Shown here piece after piece: positions 14,395 to 21,537 of a stretch of DNA of 21,598 nt; the stretch's first letter is position 1, and each line of letters starts with the position of its first letter. This stretch comes from DATEJJ01 sp039649115 (GTDB lineage: Bacteria; Actinomycetota; Actinomycetes; Mycobacteriales; Micromonosporaceae): assembly GCA_039649115.1 (NCBI GenBank), contig JBBWZQ010000344.1, positions 1 to 21,598 on the forward strand, given 5' to 3'. The translations under genes were made by a program, and so were the position numbers. Below the pieces are notes generated by a model. It ran no database searches and had not been told where the DNA came from. It was given only the letters and a program-made list of their open reading frames with translations.

Positions 14395-16053
14395 TTACGC
14401 TTCCGCGACCGCCAGCGGGTCCTCGGCCGGCTTGCCCCCGGGTGCCGGCACCGCCGAGGCCGGCGGCAGCACGAGGTGCCCGCCGTGCTCCCGCTCCAGC
14501 GCCACCTCGTCCGCGTCGGGTACCCGCCGCTGCGGCTTGGTCAGCGCGAACGCCACGCAGATCACCGCGACGAACAGGTAGCCGAGGGAGACCTGGCCGC
14601 TGGCGTTCCAGCCCACCTTCGGCGCGTGGATCAGCCCGATGAACGACAGCGCCGCACCGGCCGTGGCGAAGCCGGCCGCCGCGTAGAACCGTTTGTCGAT
14701 GATCAACGCGACCAGCGCGCCGAGCAGCAACCCGACCAGGATCGCGCCCTGGCCCAGGATGAACAGGCCGTGGTAGAAGACGCCGTTGGACTCCATCGCC
14801 GCCTCACCCACCTTGCCCGCGGAGGTACCGGCGGCGGCCAGCACGTTGTCCATCTGCCCGGTCGCCCAGGACGCGATGTTGGGTACCAGCGCCGCGACCA
14901 CCGCCGCCGCCTGGGCGCGGGGTGAGTGCTGGAACGCCTGCGCGCCGATGAGCAGTCCGATGTAGAGCAGGATCGGCACGATCGCGGGCATCGGGAAGAT
15001 CGCACCGAGCAGGCCGAACATGCCCAGGAAACACAGCAGCGCGATGGCCACGCCGGTCGCCATCGAGTACCCGCTGCGCCCGCCCGCCTTCTTCCAGCCC
15101 GGGTGTCCGATGTAGACAGCCGGCGGGAACGGCGAGCCGAGCGCCGCACCGATCACCGCGCCGGTACCGTCGGCCAGCAGCACGCTGCGCAGGTTGTAGC
15201 TGTCCCCCGCCGCCGCCGCGCTCTCCACATTGGACATGCCCTCGGTGAAGTTGTAGACACCCAGCGGGATCGCCGTGGCCAGCAGCGGGCCCACGTGCGA
15301 CAGCCCGGTGAACAGCGCGCCGAGGTGGAGCGTGGGGATGGCGACCGCGATGTCCTTGGCCGCCGCGGTCACGTCCGGCGTGCTCATCGCGCCGCCGATC
15401 CAGCCGATCGCGGTACCCACCAGCAGTGCGGCCAGGCCGATCGGGAAGTTGCCGGGCAGCTTGACGTCGGTCAGCAGCCCGATCAGCAGCAGCGCGAAGA
15501 CCGGCAGCGCCATCCAGGCCTGCGCCCACATCCGGCCGGCGGGCAGCATCGAGATGAACGTGATGGAGATGCCGGCGAGGGTACCCAGCAGGGCGGCGCG
15601 CGGCGTGAACCGCCGGATGTACGGTCCCACGAAGGCACCGATCAGGACGATGACTCCGATGATGAACGCCCACGCCAGGCCGGCCTGCCACGCCTTGACC
15701 GGATCGTGGTCGCGCAGGTAGATCGGCAGCATGATGAGGAACACCACGATGAACATGTGCGGCACGCTGGGCCCGTACGGCATCGCCGTCACGTCGCTGC
15801 GCCCCTCCCGGGCGGCCAGCCGCCGGGCCAGGTACGCGTAGTACACGTTGCCGATCACCAGCGCGATGCCCAGCGCGGGCAGGATCGCGTGGAACACGTC
15901 GCGCTGGGGCAGGTGCACGACGAACAGGCAGAGCGACGTCAGGGTCAGCACGTTGACCAGAACGTTGATGCCCAGGCCGAAGAAGGCGTTGGTGTCGCCG
16001 CGTACCCACAGCGGCAGGGCGGTGCTCCCACCGGCCCGAGCGAGCTTGACCAT
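14395..16053 (-). CDS. AzgA/NCS2-type nucleobase-like permease
   Basis: A 552-residue membrane transporter with about a dozen hydrophobic segments. The stretches EGMSNVESAAAAGDSYNLRS, LADGTGAVIGAALGSPFPP and AGGRSGYSMATG line up with the helix 8-10 core of AzgA-like NCS2 permeases (xanthine/uracil/vitamin C permease superfamily). These are proton or cation symporters for purines, pyrimidines and related small N-heterocycles or ureides. The ATG at 16053 has a strong GAGGAGAGGAAG Shine-Dalgarno and starts 15 bp after the hydrolase stop codon, so the two are one operon. The C-terminus is polar (EREHGGHLVLPP) and cytoplasmic. Substrate is inferred from the neighbour: perhaps biuret or a purine-ring breakdown product. 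Confidence 0.85.
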   Translation of the reverse strand: MVKLARAGGSTALPLWVRGDTNAFFGLGINVLVNVLTLTSLCLFVVHLPQRDVFHAILPALGIALVIGNVYYAYLARRLAAREGRSDVTAMPYGPSVPHMFIVVFLIMLPIYLRDHDPVKAWQAGLAWAFIIGVIVLIGAFVGPYIRRFTPRAALLGTLAGISITFISMLPAGRMWAQAWMALPVFALLLIGLLTDVKLPGNFPIGLAALLVGTAIGWIGGAMSTPDVTAAAKDIAVAIPTLHLGALFTGLSHVGPLLATAIPLGVYNFTEGMSNVESAAAAGDSYNLRSVLLADGTGAVIGAALGSPFPPAVYIGHPGWKKAGGRSGYSMATGVAIALLCFLGMFGLLGAIFPMPAIVPILLYIGLLIGAQAFQHSPRAQAAAVVAALVPNIASWATGQMDNVLAAAGTSAGKVGEAAMESNGVFYHGLFILGQGAILVGLLLGALVALIIDKRFYAAAGFATAGAALSFIGLIHAPKVGWNASGQVSLGYLFVAVICVAFALTKPQRRVPDADEVALEREHGGHLVLPPASAVPAPGGKPAEDPLAVAEA

Positions 16054-16068
16054 GGCTGCTTCCTCTCC

Positions 16069-16749
16069 TCAGGAATCGAGCGCGTCGAGGAACGACTTGG
16101 ACTCGCAGACCCAGCCGAAGATCCCGCCCTGCGCGGCGATCATCTCCAGGCCGGCCTGCTGGAACTGGGGGAAGTACGAACCGACGCAGTCGGCGGGCAC
16201 GAGGCACTCGTACCCGCGGTCGTTGGCCTCGCGCACCGTGGTGTGTACGCACACCTCGGTCGTCACGCCGGTCACGACCAGGCTGCGGATGCCCTTCTCC
16301 GCCAGCAGGTCGCCGAACGCGGTCGCGTAGAAGGCGCCCTTGCCCGGCTTGTCGATGACCGGCTCGCCCGGCAGCGGCGCGAGTTCGTCGATGATGTCGT
16401 GGCCCTCCTCGCCCCGGATGAGGATGCGGCCCCGCGGGCCCGGGTCGCCGATGCGCATGCTCGGCGCGCCCCGGCGCAGCTTGGCCGGCGGGCAGTCGGA
16501 CAGGTCCGGCAGGTGGCCCTCCCGCGTGTGGATGACCGGCATGCCGGCCGCCCGGACGCCGGCCAGCAGGGCGCGCAGCGGCTCGATCGTGCGCCGCAAC
16601 TCGCTCACGTCGTTGCCGAGGCTCGCGCCGAAGCCGCCCGGCTCCAGGAAGTCGCGCTGCATGTCGATGACCACGAGCGCGGTGCTGGCGGGATCGAAGG
16701 TGTACGGATAGGGCCGCGCGTCGGCGGTACGCGGCGTCGAGGTCGTCAT
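16069..16749 (-). CDS. Cysteine hydrolase, biuret-hydrolase-like
   Basis: A 226-residue cytoplasmic amidohydrolase of the isochorismatase-like superfamily. The triad is visible: D29 in VIDMQRDF, K134 in IDKPGKGAF and C167 in TTEVCVHTT. It is close in pattern to Rhizobium biuret hydrolase (BiuH): HTREGHLPDL, IGDPGPRGRIL, DIIDELAPLPGEPVIDKPGKG, REANDRGYECL and QGGIFG are shared or nearly so. The spacing of K134, C167 and Q207 equals that of the BiuH residues I recall (K142, C175, Q215). Biuret to allophanate plus ammonia is therefore the best guess; ureidoacrylate or another ureide is possible. The ATG at 16749 has only a weak upstream AGG. It is the first gene of the pair with the permease. 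No atzD, atzE or allophanate hydrolase is in the window. Confidence 0.85.
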   Translation of the reverse strand: MTTSTPRTADARPYPYTFDPASTALVVIDMQRDFLEPGGFGASLGNDVSELRRTIEPLRALLAGVRAAGMPVIHTREGHLPDLSDCPPAKLRRGAPSMRIGDPGPRGRILIRGEEGHDIIDELAPLPGEPVIDKPGKGAFYATAFGDLLAEKGIRSLVVTGVTTEVCVHTTVREANDRGYECLVPADCVGSYFPQFQQAGLEMIAAQGGIFGWVCESKSFLDALDS

Positions 16750-16788
16750 GACTGGCCTGGCTGCATACAGTCGATTGTCGACCGTCTT

Positions 16789-16815
16789 GTTACGTCGAGA
16801 GTCCCGGATCGTAAC
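16789..16815. promoter_or_regulatory. Inverted repeat before the hydrolase-permease pair
   Basis: GTTACG (16789-16794) and CGTAAC (16810-16815) are exact reverse complements 15 bp apart, in the 123-bp gap upstream of the hydrolase start. A second partly symmetric sequence, ATTGTCGAC, lies just closer to the gene (about 16774-16782). Either could be the site for the GntR/FCD protein encoded next door. The pairing is short and the assignment is weak. Confidence 0.3.
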
Positions 16816-16834
16816 GTCCCGATGACGCGGACCG

Positions 16835-16882
16835 GCGGGTTCAGTCCAGGGCGGGTTCAGTCCAGGGCGGGTTCAGTCCAGG
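16835..16882. repeat. Three exact 16-bp tandem repeats at a gene end
   Basis: The unit GCGGGTTCAGTCCAGG occurs three times in direct succession (16835-16850, 16851-16866, 16867-16882) with no differences. The GntR gene's TGA stop lies inside the copy nearest the gene, so the end of the reading frame plus a few downstream bases has been copied twice into the intergenic region. The reading frame is not affected by copy number. Identical copies suggest recent replication slippage. Confidence 0.9.
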
Positions 16883-17556
16883 TAGGAGCGCGCGCCGTGC
16901 CTGCCCAGCTCGTGCAGGACCGCCGCCCGGTCGCCGTGCAACACCGCCTCGTACAGCCGCTCGTGGCGGTGCATGCCGTCCTGCGGCTGGGCGAGCCGCG
17001 CCTCCCGCCGCAGGTTCATGGCCATGTAGAGCTGGATCTTCACGAGGATCGACTGGTACACCAGCGACAGTTGCCGGTTGCCGGCCAGCGCCACCAGCGC
17101 GACGTGGAAGCGGCGGTGCGCATCGGCCTGGTCCAGCCGCTCGCCGACCAGGGTGGCCTCCCGCATCGCCGCCAGCGCCGCGGTCAGGTCGTCGCGCTCG
17201 GGACCCGCGACCACGGGCAGCGCCGCCTCGACGGCGTGCCGCTCCAGCACGTCGCGCAGCCCGTACAGCTCCTGCACGTCCTGTTCGGACAGGATCGCCA
17301 CGCGCGAGCCCCGGCGCGGGATGTGCTCCACCAGCCCCTGCTCCGCGAGCAGGCGCAGCGCCTCCCGCAGCGGTGCCCGGCTGATCCCCAGCCGCCTGGT
17401 CAGCTGCTCCTCGACCAGCCGCTCCCCCGGGTCGGCGGTGCCGCTGAGGATCTCGTGCCGCAGCCGGGCGACGGCAAGTTCCACCAGGCTCAGGCTGGAC
17501 AGCTCGCCACTCGGCGCGGACACCGCCATGCTCATGAACCCAGTCTGCCAGGTCAT
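16873..17556 (-). CDS. GntR-family regulator with FCD domain
   Basis: A 227-residue transcription factor of the FadR/FCD subgroup. A winged helix-turn-helix (about 24-90: LRHEILSGTADPGERLVEEQ, LGISRAPLREALRLLAEQGL, RRGSRVA) precedes an all-helical FCD effector domain (about 95-225) with the usual His positions at FH151, H198 and H220, which often bind a metal that contacts a small carboxylate ligand. The ATG at 17556 overlaps the upstream gene's stop by 4 bp (ATGA), giving translational coupling; a second ATG seven codons in (17535) is the alternative. It lies just upstream of the hydrolase/permease pair on the same strand, which are its likely targets. Its stop codon lies in a triple 16-bp repeat. 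Confidence 0.9.
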   Translation of the reverse strand: MTWQTGFMSMAVSAPSGELSSLSLVELAVARLRHEILSGTADPGERLVEEQLTRRLGISRAPLREALRLLAEQGLVEHIPRRGSRVAILSEQDVQELYGLRDVLERHAVEAALPVVAGPERDDLTAALAAMREATLVGERLDQADAHRRFHVALVALAGNRQLSLVYQSILVKIQLYMAMNLRREARLAQPQDGMHRHERLYEAVLHGDRAAVLHELGRHGARSYLD

Positions 17557-18920
17557 TTCGCGATGGCGCCGCGCAGCACTCTGGCCAGCACCGGCGGGGC
17601 GAACAGCGCGGAGGGCGGCAGGACCAACTGCTGCACCCCGGTGAACGCGCGGCGCACCTCCGGGGAGACCCGCGCGGCCAGCTGCACCCGGCGCGAGTAC
17701 CGGTTGAGCAGGTGTACCGCGCGCGGCCGCGGCCCGGTCGTCTCCGGGAAGGCGAAGTCGCCGCCCACCGCGAACCGCCACGGCGTGGAGATCACCTTGG
17801 CCGCGGCCCGGTAGAAGTCCCGCACCATCGCGGCCGAGGCGCCGGGGTGCCGGTCCAGGGTCTCGCCCAGCGCCCGCGCATCGAGGACCGCACAGGTCAT
17901 GCCCTGCCCGTAGATCGGGTTGAAGCTGCAGACCGCGTCGCCCAGCGCGAGGTACCCGGCGGGCGGCCGGCGCAGCCGCTCGAACAGGCGCCGCCGGCTG
18001 GACGGGAACCGGAAGGTGGCCACGCCGGTCAGCGGCTCGCAACCACCGGCCACCGCGGCGAAGGCCGGGTGCGGCAACTCGCGGGCGAAGCTCAGGAACC
18101 CGTCCGCGCCGTCGCGCGCGTGGTCGCCGTGCCAGCCGCCGACGCTCACCAGCCAGCGATCGCCCTCGATCGGCAGCACCAGGCCGACCCGCCTCTCCGC
18201 CGGCGGCGTGGGCAGCAGCAGCATCGCCTGGCCACCCTCCAGCTCGCACGCGGAGCTGGCGGTGCGGCGGACCAGCCGGGTGGCGTACCCGACGCCCACC
18301 TTGACCTCGACGACCTCCGGCACCGGCAGGCCCAGCGCGGCCAGCCAACGGTCCGAGCGGCCGCCCCGCCCGGAGCAGTCCACCACGAGATCCGCCGCAA
18401 GCGGCTCGCCGCGCTCCAGCACCACCCCGCCGATGCGCGGCCCGACCGGGCCGGTCGGCCCGGCGGTCCAGTCCGGTCCCGCCGGGAGCAGGCCCGAGAC
18501 GGCCGCCCCCGGCCGCACGGTCACGTTGGGCAGCGCCGCCACCCGGCGCCGCAGCGCCAGTTCCAGCAGCGGCCGGCTGAGCGAGATCAGGCGCAGCCCG
18601 CTGGGTACCGCCGGCCACAGCGAGCCGAACCGGTGGAAGCGCAGCCCGAGCCCGGAGTCGAAGGGGACCGCACCGGCCGCCACCAGCTCGTCGGAAAGGC
18701 CCGGGAACAGTTCCTCGAGCGCGCGCTGGCCCGCCACGAGCAGCACGTGCCCGTGGTGACCCTGCGGTACCCCGCGGCGGGGCGTGGCCGAGTCCGGCAG
18801 GTCGTCCCGGTCCAGCAGGACCACCTGCTCGTACCGGTCGGCAAGTACCCGCGTGGCGGCCAGTCCAGCGATCCCGGCCCCGATGACCACGGCGACCGTC
18901 CGACCGATGCGGGTACTCAT
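17553..18920 (-). CDS. FAD-dependent oxidoreductase/monooxygenase
   Basis: A 455-residue flavoprotein of the aromatic-hydroxylase/geranylgeranyl-reductase/halogenase-like superfamily. A Rossmann GAGIAG (14-19) starts an FAD-binding fold, with the ribose-binding acid near LLDRDDLP. The second FAD motif is YLALGDAVCSFNPIYGQGMT, with D328. The segment TPRRGVPQGHHGHVLL resembles proteins annotated as FAD-dependent monooxygenases in actinomycetes. No transmembrane span or signal peptide. Substrate unknown, and no biosynthetic cluster genes adjoin. The ATG at 18920 is preceded by AGGA about 10 bp upstream and starts 12 bp after the stop of the H1-like gene. It overlaps the GntR start by 4 bp, so these three genes may be one transcript. 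Confidence 0.85.
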   Translation of the reverse strand: MSTRIGRTVAVVIGAGIAGLAATRVLADRYEQVVLLDRDDLPDSATPRRGVPQGHHGHVLLVAGQRALEELFPGLSDELVAAGAVPFDSGLGLRFHRFGSLWPAVPSGLRLISLSRPLLELALRRRVAALPNVTVRPGAAVSGLLPAGPDWTAGPTGPVGPRIGGVVLERGEPLAADLVVDCSGRGGRSDRWLAALGLPVPEVVEVKVGVGYATRLVRRTASSACELEGGQAMLLLPTPPAERRVGLVLPIEGDRWLVSVGGWHGDHARDGADGFLSFARELPHPAFAAVAGGCEPLTGVATFRFPSSRRRLFERLRRPPAGYLALGDAVCSFNPIYGQGMTCAVLDARALGETLDRHPGASAAMVRDFYRAAAKVISTPWRFAVGGDFAFPETTGPRPRAVHLLNRYSRRVQLAARVSPEVRRAFTGVQQLVLPPSALFAPPVLARVLRGAIAK

Positions 18921-18932
18921 GGGGAGATCCTG

Positions 18933-19547
18933 TCAGGCGGGGATGTCACCCTGCTGCCGCAGCCGCCGCAACCAGCCCTGTGCGGTATGGCGCGGTACCT
19001 CGTAGTGGTTGGCCAGCGCGGTCGCGCCGCCCGCCTGTTCGAAGACCGCGATGATGTCGTCGGGCATCCGGCGGTAGGCGCGGGCCTCGCGCTGCCCGCT
19101 CTTGGCCGCCGTCTTCTTCGCGGCCGTCTTCTTCGCCGCCTTCGCCGCCTTCGCCGCCGTGCCGGTCGCCTTCTTCGCCCCGGCCTTCGCGGCCGGCGCC
19201 GCCTTGGCCGCGCCCCGGCCGCGGCGCAACGCCTTCTTGGCCGGTCGCGAGCGGCGGGCCGCGGCCTCCGGCGCATCCTGCGCCCGCGCGTGCACCACGT
19301 CCACCGCCGGCGCGGCCGCCGGCAGCGCGGCACCGGTCGGCGCCTCGAACACGCGACTCGGCGCGATCGCACCGATCAGCCGGCTCAGTTCGAACCCGGG
19401 CAGTTCCTCGGGTGCGAAGCCCTCGCCGTCGCCGGCCCGCACCGTCAATTCCGTGATGCGCGCGCCCTGCAGGCCGAGGTTCACGCGCAGGGTCGCACTG
19501 GCGTTCGTGGTGTCGTCGGGGGTAATGCTGATCGTGTAGGAACTCAC
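18933..19547 (-). CDS. Histone-H1-like DNA-binding protein with C-terminal HTH
   Basis: A 204-residue protein in three parts. Residues 1-66 form a compact domain (YTISITPDD, LRVNLGLQGARITELTVRAG, FELSRLIGAI) that I do not recognise. Residues 97-150 are a basic, Ala/Lys-rich linker with AAKKTAAKK-type repeats, as in histone H1 tails and mycobacterial HupB. Residues 156-204 contain a helix-turn-helix (DDIIAVFEQAGGATALANHY, EVPRHTAQGWLRRLRQQG). The likely role is nucleoid-associated or global DNA binding. The GTG at 19547 follows AAGGAGG at 9-bp spacing. It is divergent from lsr2, another nucleoid protein gene. A 10-bp hairpin lies in its probable 5' leader. It may be co-transcribed with the oxidoreductase gene 12 bp downstream. 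Confidence 0.82.
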   Translation of the reverse strand: MSSYTISITPDDTTNASATLRVNLGLQGARITELTVRAGDGEGFAPEELPGFELSRLIGAIAPSRVFEAPTGAALPAAAPAVDVVHARAQDAPEAAARRSRPAKKALRRGRGAAKAAPAAKAGAKKATGTAAKAAKAAKKTAAKKTAAKSGQREARAYRRMPDDIIAVFEQAGGATALANHYEVPRHTAQGWLRRLRQQGDIPA

Positions 19548-19567
19548 CGTGCTGTGCCTCCTTGTTG

Positions 19568-19598
19568 CGCCGCCCGGCTGCCGATCGACCGGGCGGCG
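19568..19598 (-). promoter_or_regulatory. Leader hairpin before the H1-like gene
   Basis: CGCCGCCCGG (19568-19577) and CCGGGCGGCG (19589-19598) are perfect reverse complements with an 11-nt loop. On the minus strand the stem ends a few bases before the AAGGAGG ribosome site of the H1-like gene. A transcript from the candidate promoter at 19612-19640 would carry it in the 5' untranslated leader. It could limit translation or be a DNA operator. Confidence 0.5.
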
Positions 19599-19611
19599 TG
19601 GTCTTTGCGGG

Positions 19612-19640
19612 ACAATACCCTTCGCGCCTCATAACACCAA
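19612..19640 (-). promoter_or_regulatory. Candidate promoter of the H1-like gene
   Basis: On the minus strand TTGGTG (19640-19635) and TATTGT (19617-19612) are separated by exactly 17 bp, matching sigma-70-type -35 and -10 boxes at 3/6 and 4/6 positions. Transcription would start near 19605, about 58 bases upstream of the GTG start. Confidence 0.35.
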
Positions 19641-19890
19641 TAAAAGGGGCCGCATCGCGAAGCGGGCGACGCGGTCCGGCGCGCAACCGGGGGTGGATGC
19701 GACTCCCACGTCCCATTCTGATTTGCCGATACCCGTGATCCGTGCGCGCTGATCACCGAGAGTTTATGCTTCGAGACCATGGGTAACATGGCCTGGGCTT
19801 GCGTGGGTATTCCCGGGAAGATCTGGCAAACCCGAATCCTCGGTAGCATTATGTTTACAGCACATCCTGTGACCTTCGGAGGCATCACTC

Positions 19891-20238
19891 ATGGCTCGTA
19901 AAGTCCAAGTCCACCTGCTCGACGACATCGATGGAAGCCAGGCGGACGAGACGCTGAAGTTCGCCCTCGACGGCACGAACTACGAAATTGACCTGTCGTC
20001 GAAGCACGCGGACAAGCTGCGGTCGGTGCTGGACAGGTACGTGAAGTCTGCCCGCCGTGTGGGACGCAGCCACGCAGTTCCGACCGGCCGGGGCCGGGGT
20101 GGCGCGCCGACCCGCTCGGACCGCGCGCAGAATCAGGCCATCCGGGACTGGGCCCGGCGCAAGGGGATTGAGCTGTCCAACCGCGGCCGCATTCCGCGCA
20201 ACATTGTGGAACAGTACGAGGTCGAGGCGGGGCGGTAA
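19891..20238 (+). CDS. lsr2: Lsr2-type nucleoid-associated protein
   Basis: A 115-residue H-NS-like xenogeneic silencer. Residues 1-60 form the N-terminal oligomerisation domain (MARKVQVHLLDDIDGSQADE, VKFALDG-like strand, YEIDLSSKHADKLR). A basic flexible linker follows (61-78). The C-terminal DNA-binding domain (79-115: IRDWARRKGIELSNRGRIP) carries the minor-groove RGR hook at 98-100. It bridges AT-rich DNA and represses horizontally acquired genes. The ATG at 19891 has GGAGG 8 bp upstream. It ends 24 bp from the convergent mannosyltransferase. The usual lysS/clpC-type neighbours often seen beside the main actinobacterial lsr2 are not here, so this may be a second copy. That is inference. 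Confidence 0.95.
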   Translation: MARKVQVHLLDDIDGSQADETLKFALDGTNYEIDLSSKHADKLRSVLDRYVKSARRVGRSHAVPTGRGRGGAPTRSDRAQNQAIRDWARRKGIELSNRGRIPRNIVEQYEVEAGR

Positions 20239-20262
20239 GCCACTGCGCGGCGGCGGATGCGG

Positions 20263-21501
20263 CTACGCCACGAACTGATCGTGCAGGAACGTCAGGATCA
20301 TGACGCCCTGCATCCCGAGCGCGGCCATCGTGTACACGCGGTCGAAGCGGGCGCTGCGCCCCCACTTCGCCAGGACCATGAATACCGGAGTGCACTCCAG
20401 CGCAAACCGCCACATCGAGCTCAACGGATAGTTCGTCCGTATGGGATTCAAGAGCGGCATCAGGATGACACCGGCCGAGAAGATGACGAGGTACGCCTGC
20501 TCCTTGCCGAGTCCCCACTCCCGGTCCAGCACGACGAGCAGCATTACGAGCACCACGATCGCGGTACTCAGGTTGATGATGTTGCGGACCGAATCGGCGC
20601 CGAGCACCGGATGGGTCTGCGCGGCCATCTGGGCCACCTGCCACAGCGTGGTCCAGGGCGCCTGGAACCCGGTGTGGAACCAGTTGGCCTGCATCTTCTC
20701 GAAGTACAGCGGGTCGCCCAGGGCCCGCCAGCAGTACAGGGCGTAGAGCAGCAGGCCCGCGGGGCCGAGCGCGACCCAGAGCAGGTCCCACCGGATCCGT
20801 ACCGGTGAGAAGCCACGCTGGCGGAGGTACTCGTACAGGAACGCGAGCGTCAGCAGGGCGCCGGACATCCGCGTGCCGCTGGCGCACCCGGCGAGTATCC
20901 CCGCCAGCCACCAGTGGCGGCGGCGCATGCAGTACAGCGAGCCGGCGGCGAGCGCGACGAACAGCCCCTCGTTGTAGGCCGCCACGAGGTAGAAGCCGGT
21001 GGGGAAGGCCAGCAGGTAGAAGGCGGTCCGGTTGGCGAGGGTCCGGCCGGCGATCTCCGCGGCCAGCCGGTGCACCAGGACCAGCGCGGCGAGGCAGGTG
21101 ACGATCGAGAGGATCAGCGCGGCCTCGAAGGTGCCGCCGGGCAGCACGTGGTTGGCGCCGCGGACGAGCAGGGGGTACAGGGGGAAGAAGGCGGCGCTGC
21201 GCTTGTCGTACCCGTACCCCGAGTCCGCGATGATGACGTACCACACGGTGTCCCACCGGTTCCACGCCTGGTAGGCCCGGGGCAGGTCCGGCGCGTCCCC
21301 GAACGGCAGCCACGCGACCAGGGTGACCACGGTGTACATGACCATCCCGGCGAGCCACGTCCACAGCCCGACGCGCAGGGACTCCCGCCACGCGGCCCGT
21401 TGCCCGGCCGGCTCCGGTACCCCCACGTGGTCTTCGGCTTCCTCGACCTCCTGCTCCTCGCCCGGTGCTGCCGGCTGCGGCCCGGCCGATACCTCAGACA
21501 T
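20263..21501 (-). CDS. PIG-V-like membrane mannosyltransferase
   Basis: A 412-residue integral membrane glycosyltransferase resembling the PIG-V/GPI mannosyltransferase-II family (GT-C fold). About ten hydrophobic segments follow an acidic cytoplasmic N-terminus (1-40, EEQEVEEAED). The family signature RWDTVWY (82-88), with the probable catalytic D84 in the first extracytoplasmic loop, is followed by IADSGY and FFPLYPLL (105-112). It probably transfers mannose from polyprenyl-phosphate-mannose to a lipid or protein acceptor outside the membrane. I chose the ATG at 21501 because a TATGTT -10 seven bases upstream fits a leaderless transcript. In-frame ATGs at 21513 and further upstream exist, but the first lies inside that box. 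Convergent with lsr2. Acceptor unknown. Confidence 0.85.
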   Translation of the reverse strand: MSEVSAGPQPAAPGEEQEVEEAEDHVGVPEPAGQRAAWRESLRVGLWTWLAGMVMYTVVTLVAWLPFGDAPDLPRAYQAWNRWDTVWYVIIADSGYGYDKRSAAFFPLYPLLVRGANHVLPGGTFEAALILSIVTCLAALVLVHRLAAEIAGRTLANRTAFYLLAFPTGFYLVAAYNEGLFVALAAGSLYCMRRRHWWLAGILAGCASGTRMSGALLTLAFLYEYLRQRGFSPVRIRWDLLWVALGPAGLLLYALYCWRALGDPLYFEKMQANWFHTGFQAPWTTLWQVAQMAAQTHPVLGADSVRNIINLSTAIVVLVMLLVVLDREWGLGKEQAYLVIFSAGVILMPLLNPIRTNYPLSSMWRFALECTPVFMVLAKWGRSARFDRVYTMAALGMQGVMILTFLHDQFVA

Positions 21502-21508
21502 GTCGGCC

Positions 21509-21537
21509 AACATACCCAGCGCCGGCCGGCATGTCTG
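21509..21537 (-). promoter_or_regulatory. Candidate leaderless promoter of the PIG-V-like gene
   Basis: On the minus strand CAGACA (21537-21532) and TATGTT (21514-21509) are 17 bp apart, matching -35 (4/6) and actinobacterial -10 (TAnnnT). The ATG at 21501 lies seven bases after the -10, and there is no Shine-Dalgarno, so the mRNA probably begins at or next to the start codon. Confidence 0.45.

Larger units (their letters stand above)
19548..19890. other. Divergent intergenic region of two nucleoid-protein genes
   Basis: This 343-bp gap separates the H1-like gene (minus) from lsr2 (plus). I see no open frame with coding character. It contains the hairpin at 19568-19598, a candidate minus-strand promoter at 19612-19640, and an AT-richer stretch at roughly 19700-19890. 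Near lsr2, TAGCAT (19844-19849) and TATGTT (19850-19855) are possible -10 boxes without a clear -35. GGAGG (19878-19882) is the lsr2 ribosome site. Because Lsr2-type proteins prefer AT-rich DNA, autoregulation here is plausible. Confidence 0.6.

Noticed and set aside
14926..17814. 962-codon plus-strand open frame across permease, hydrolase and GntR genes
   Set aside because: Crosses three well-supported minus-strand genes; its translation is His/Arg/Gln-rich without motifs.
19097..19260. Repetitive GCC/TTC-rich tract as a possible DNA repeat array
   Set aside because: It is the coding sequence of the Ala/Lys-rich linker of the H1-like protein, not an intergenic repeat.
20239..20262. Terminator between lsr2 and the convergent mannosyltransferase
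   Set aside because: Only 24 bp and no stem of useful length or T-run was found.
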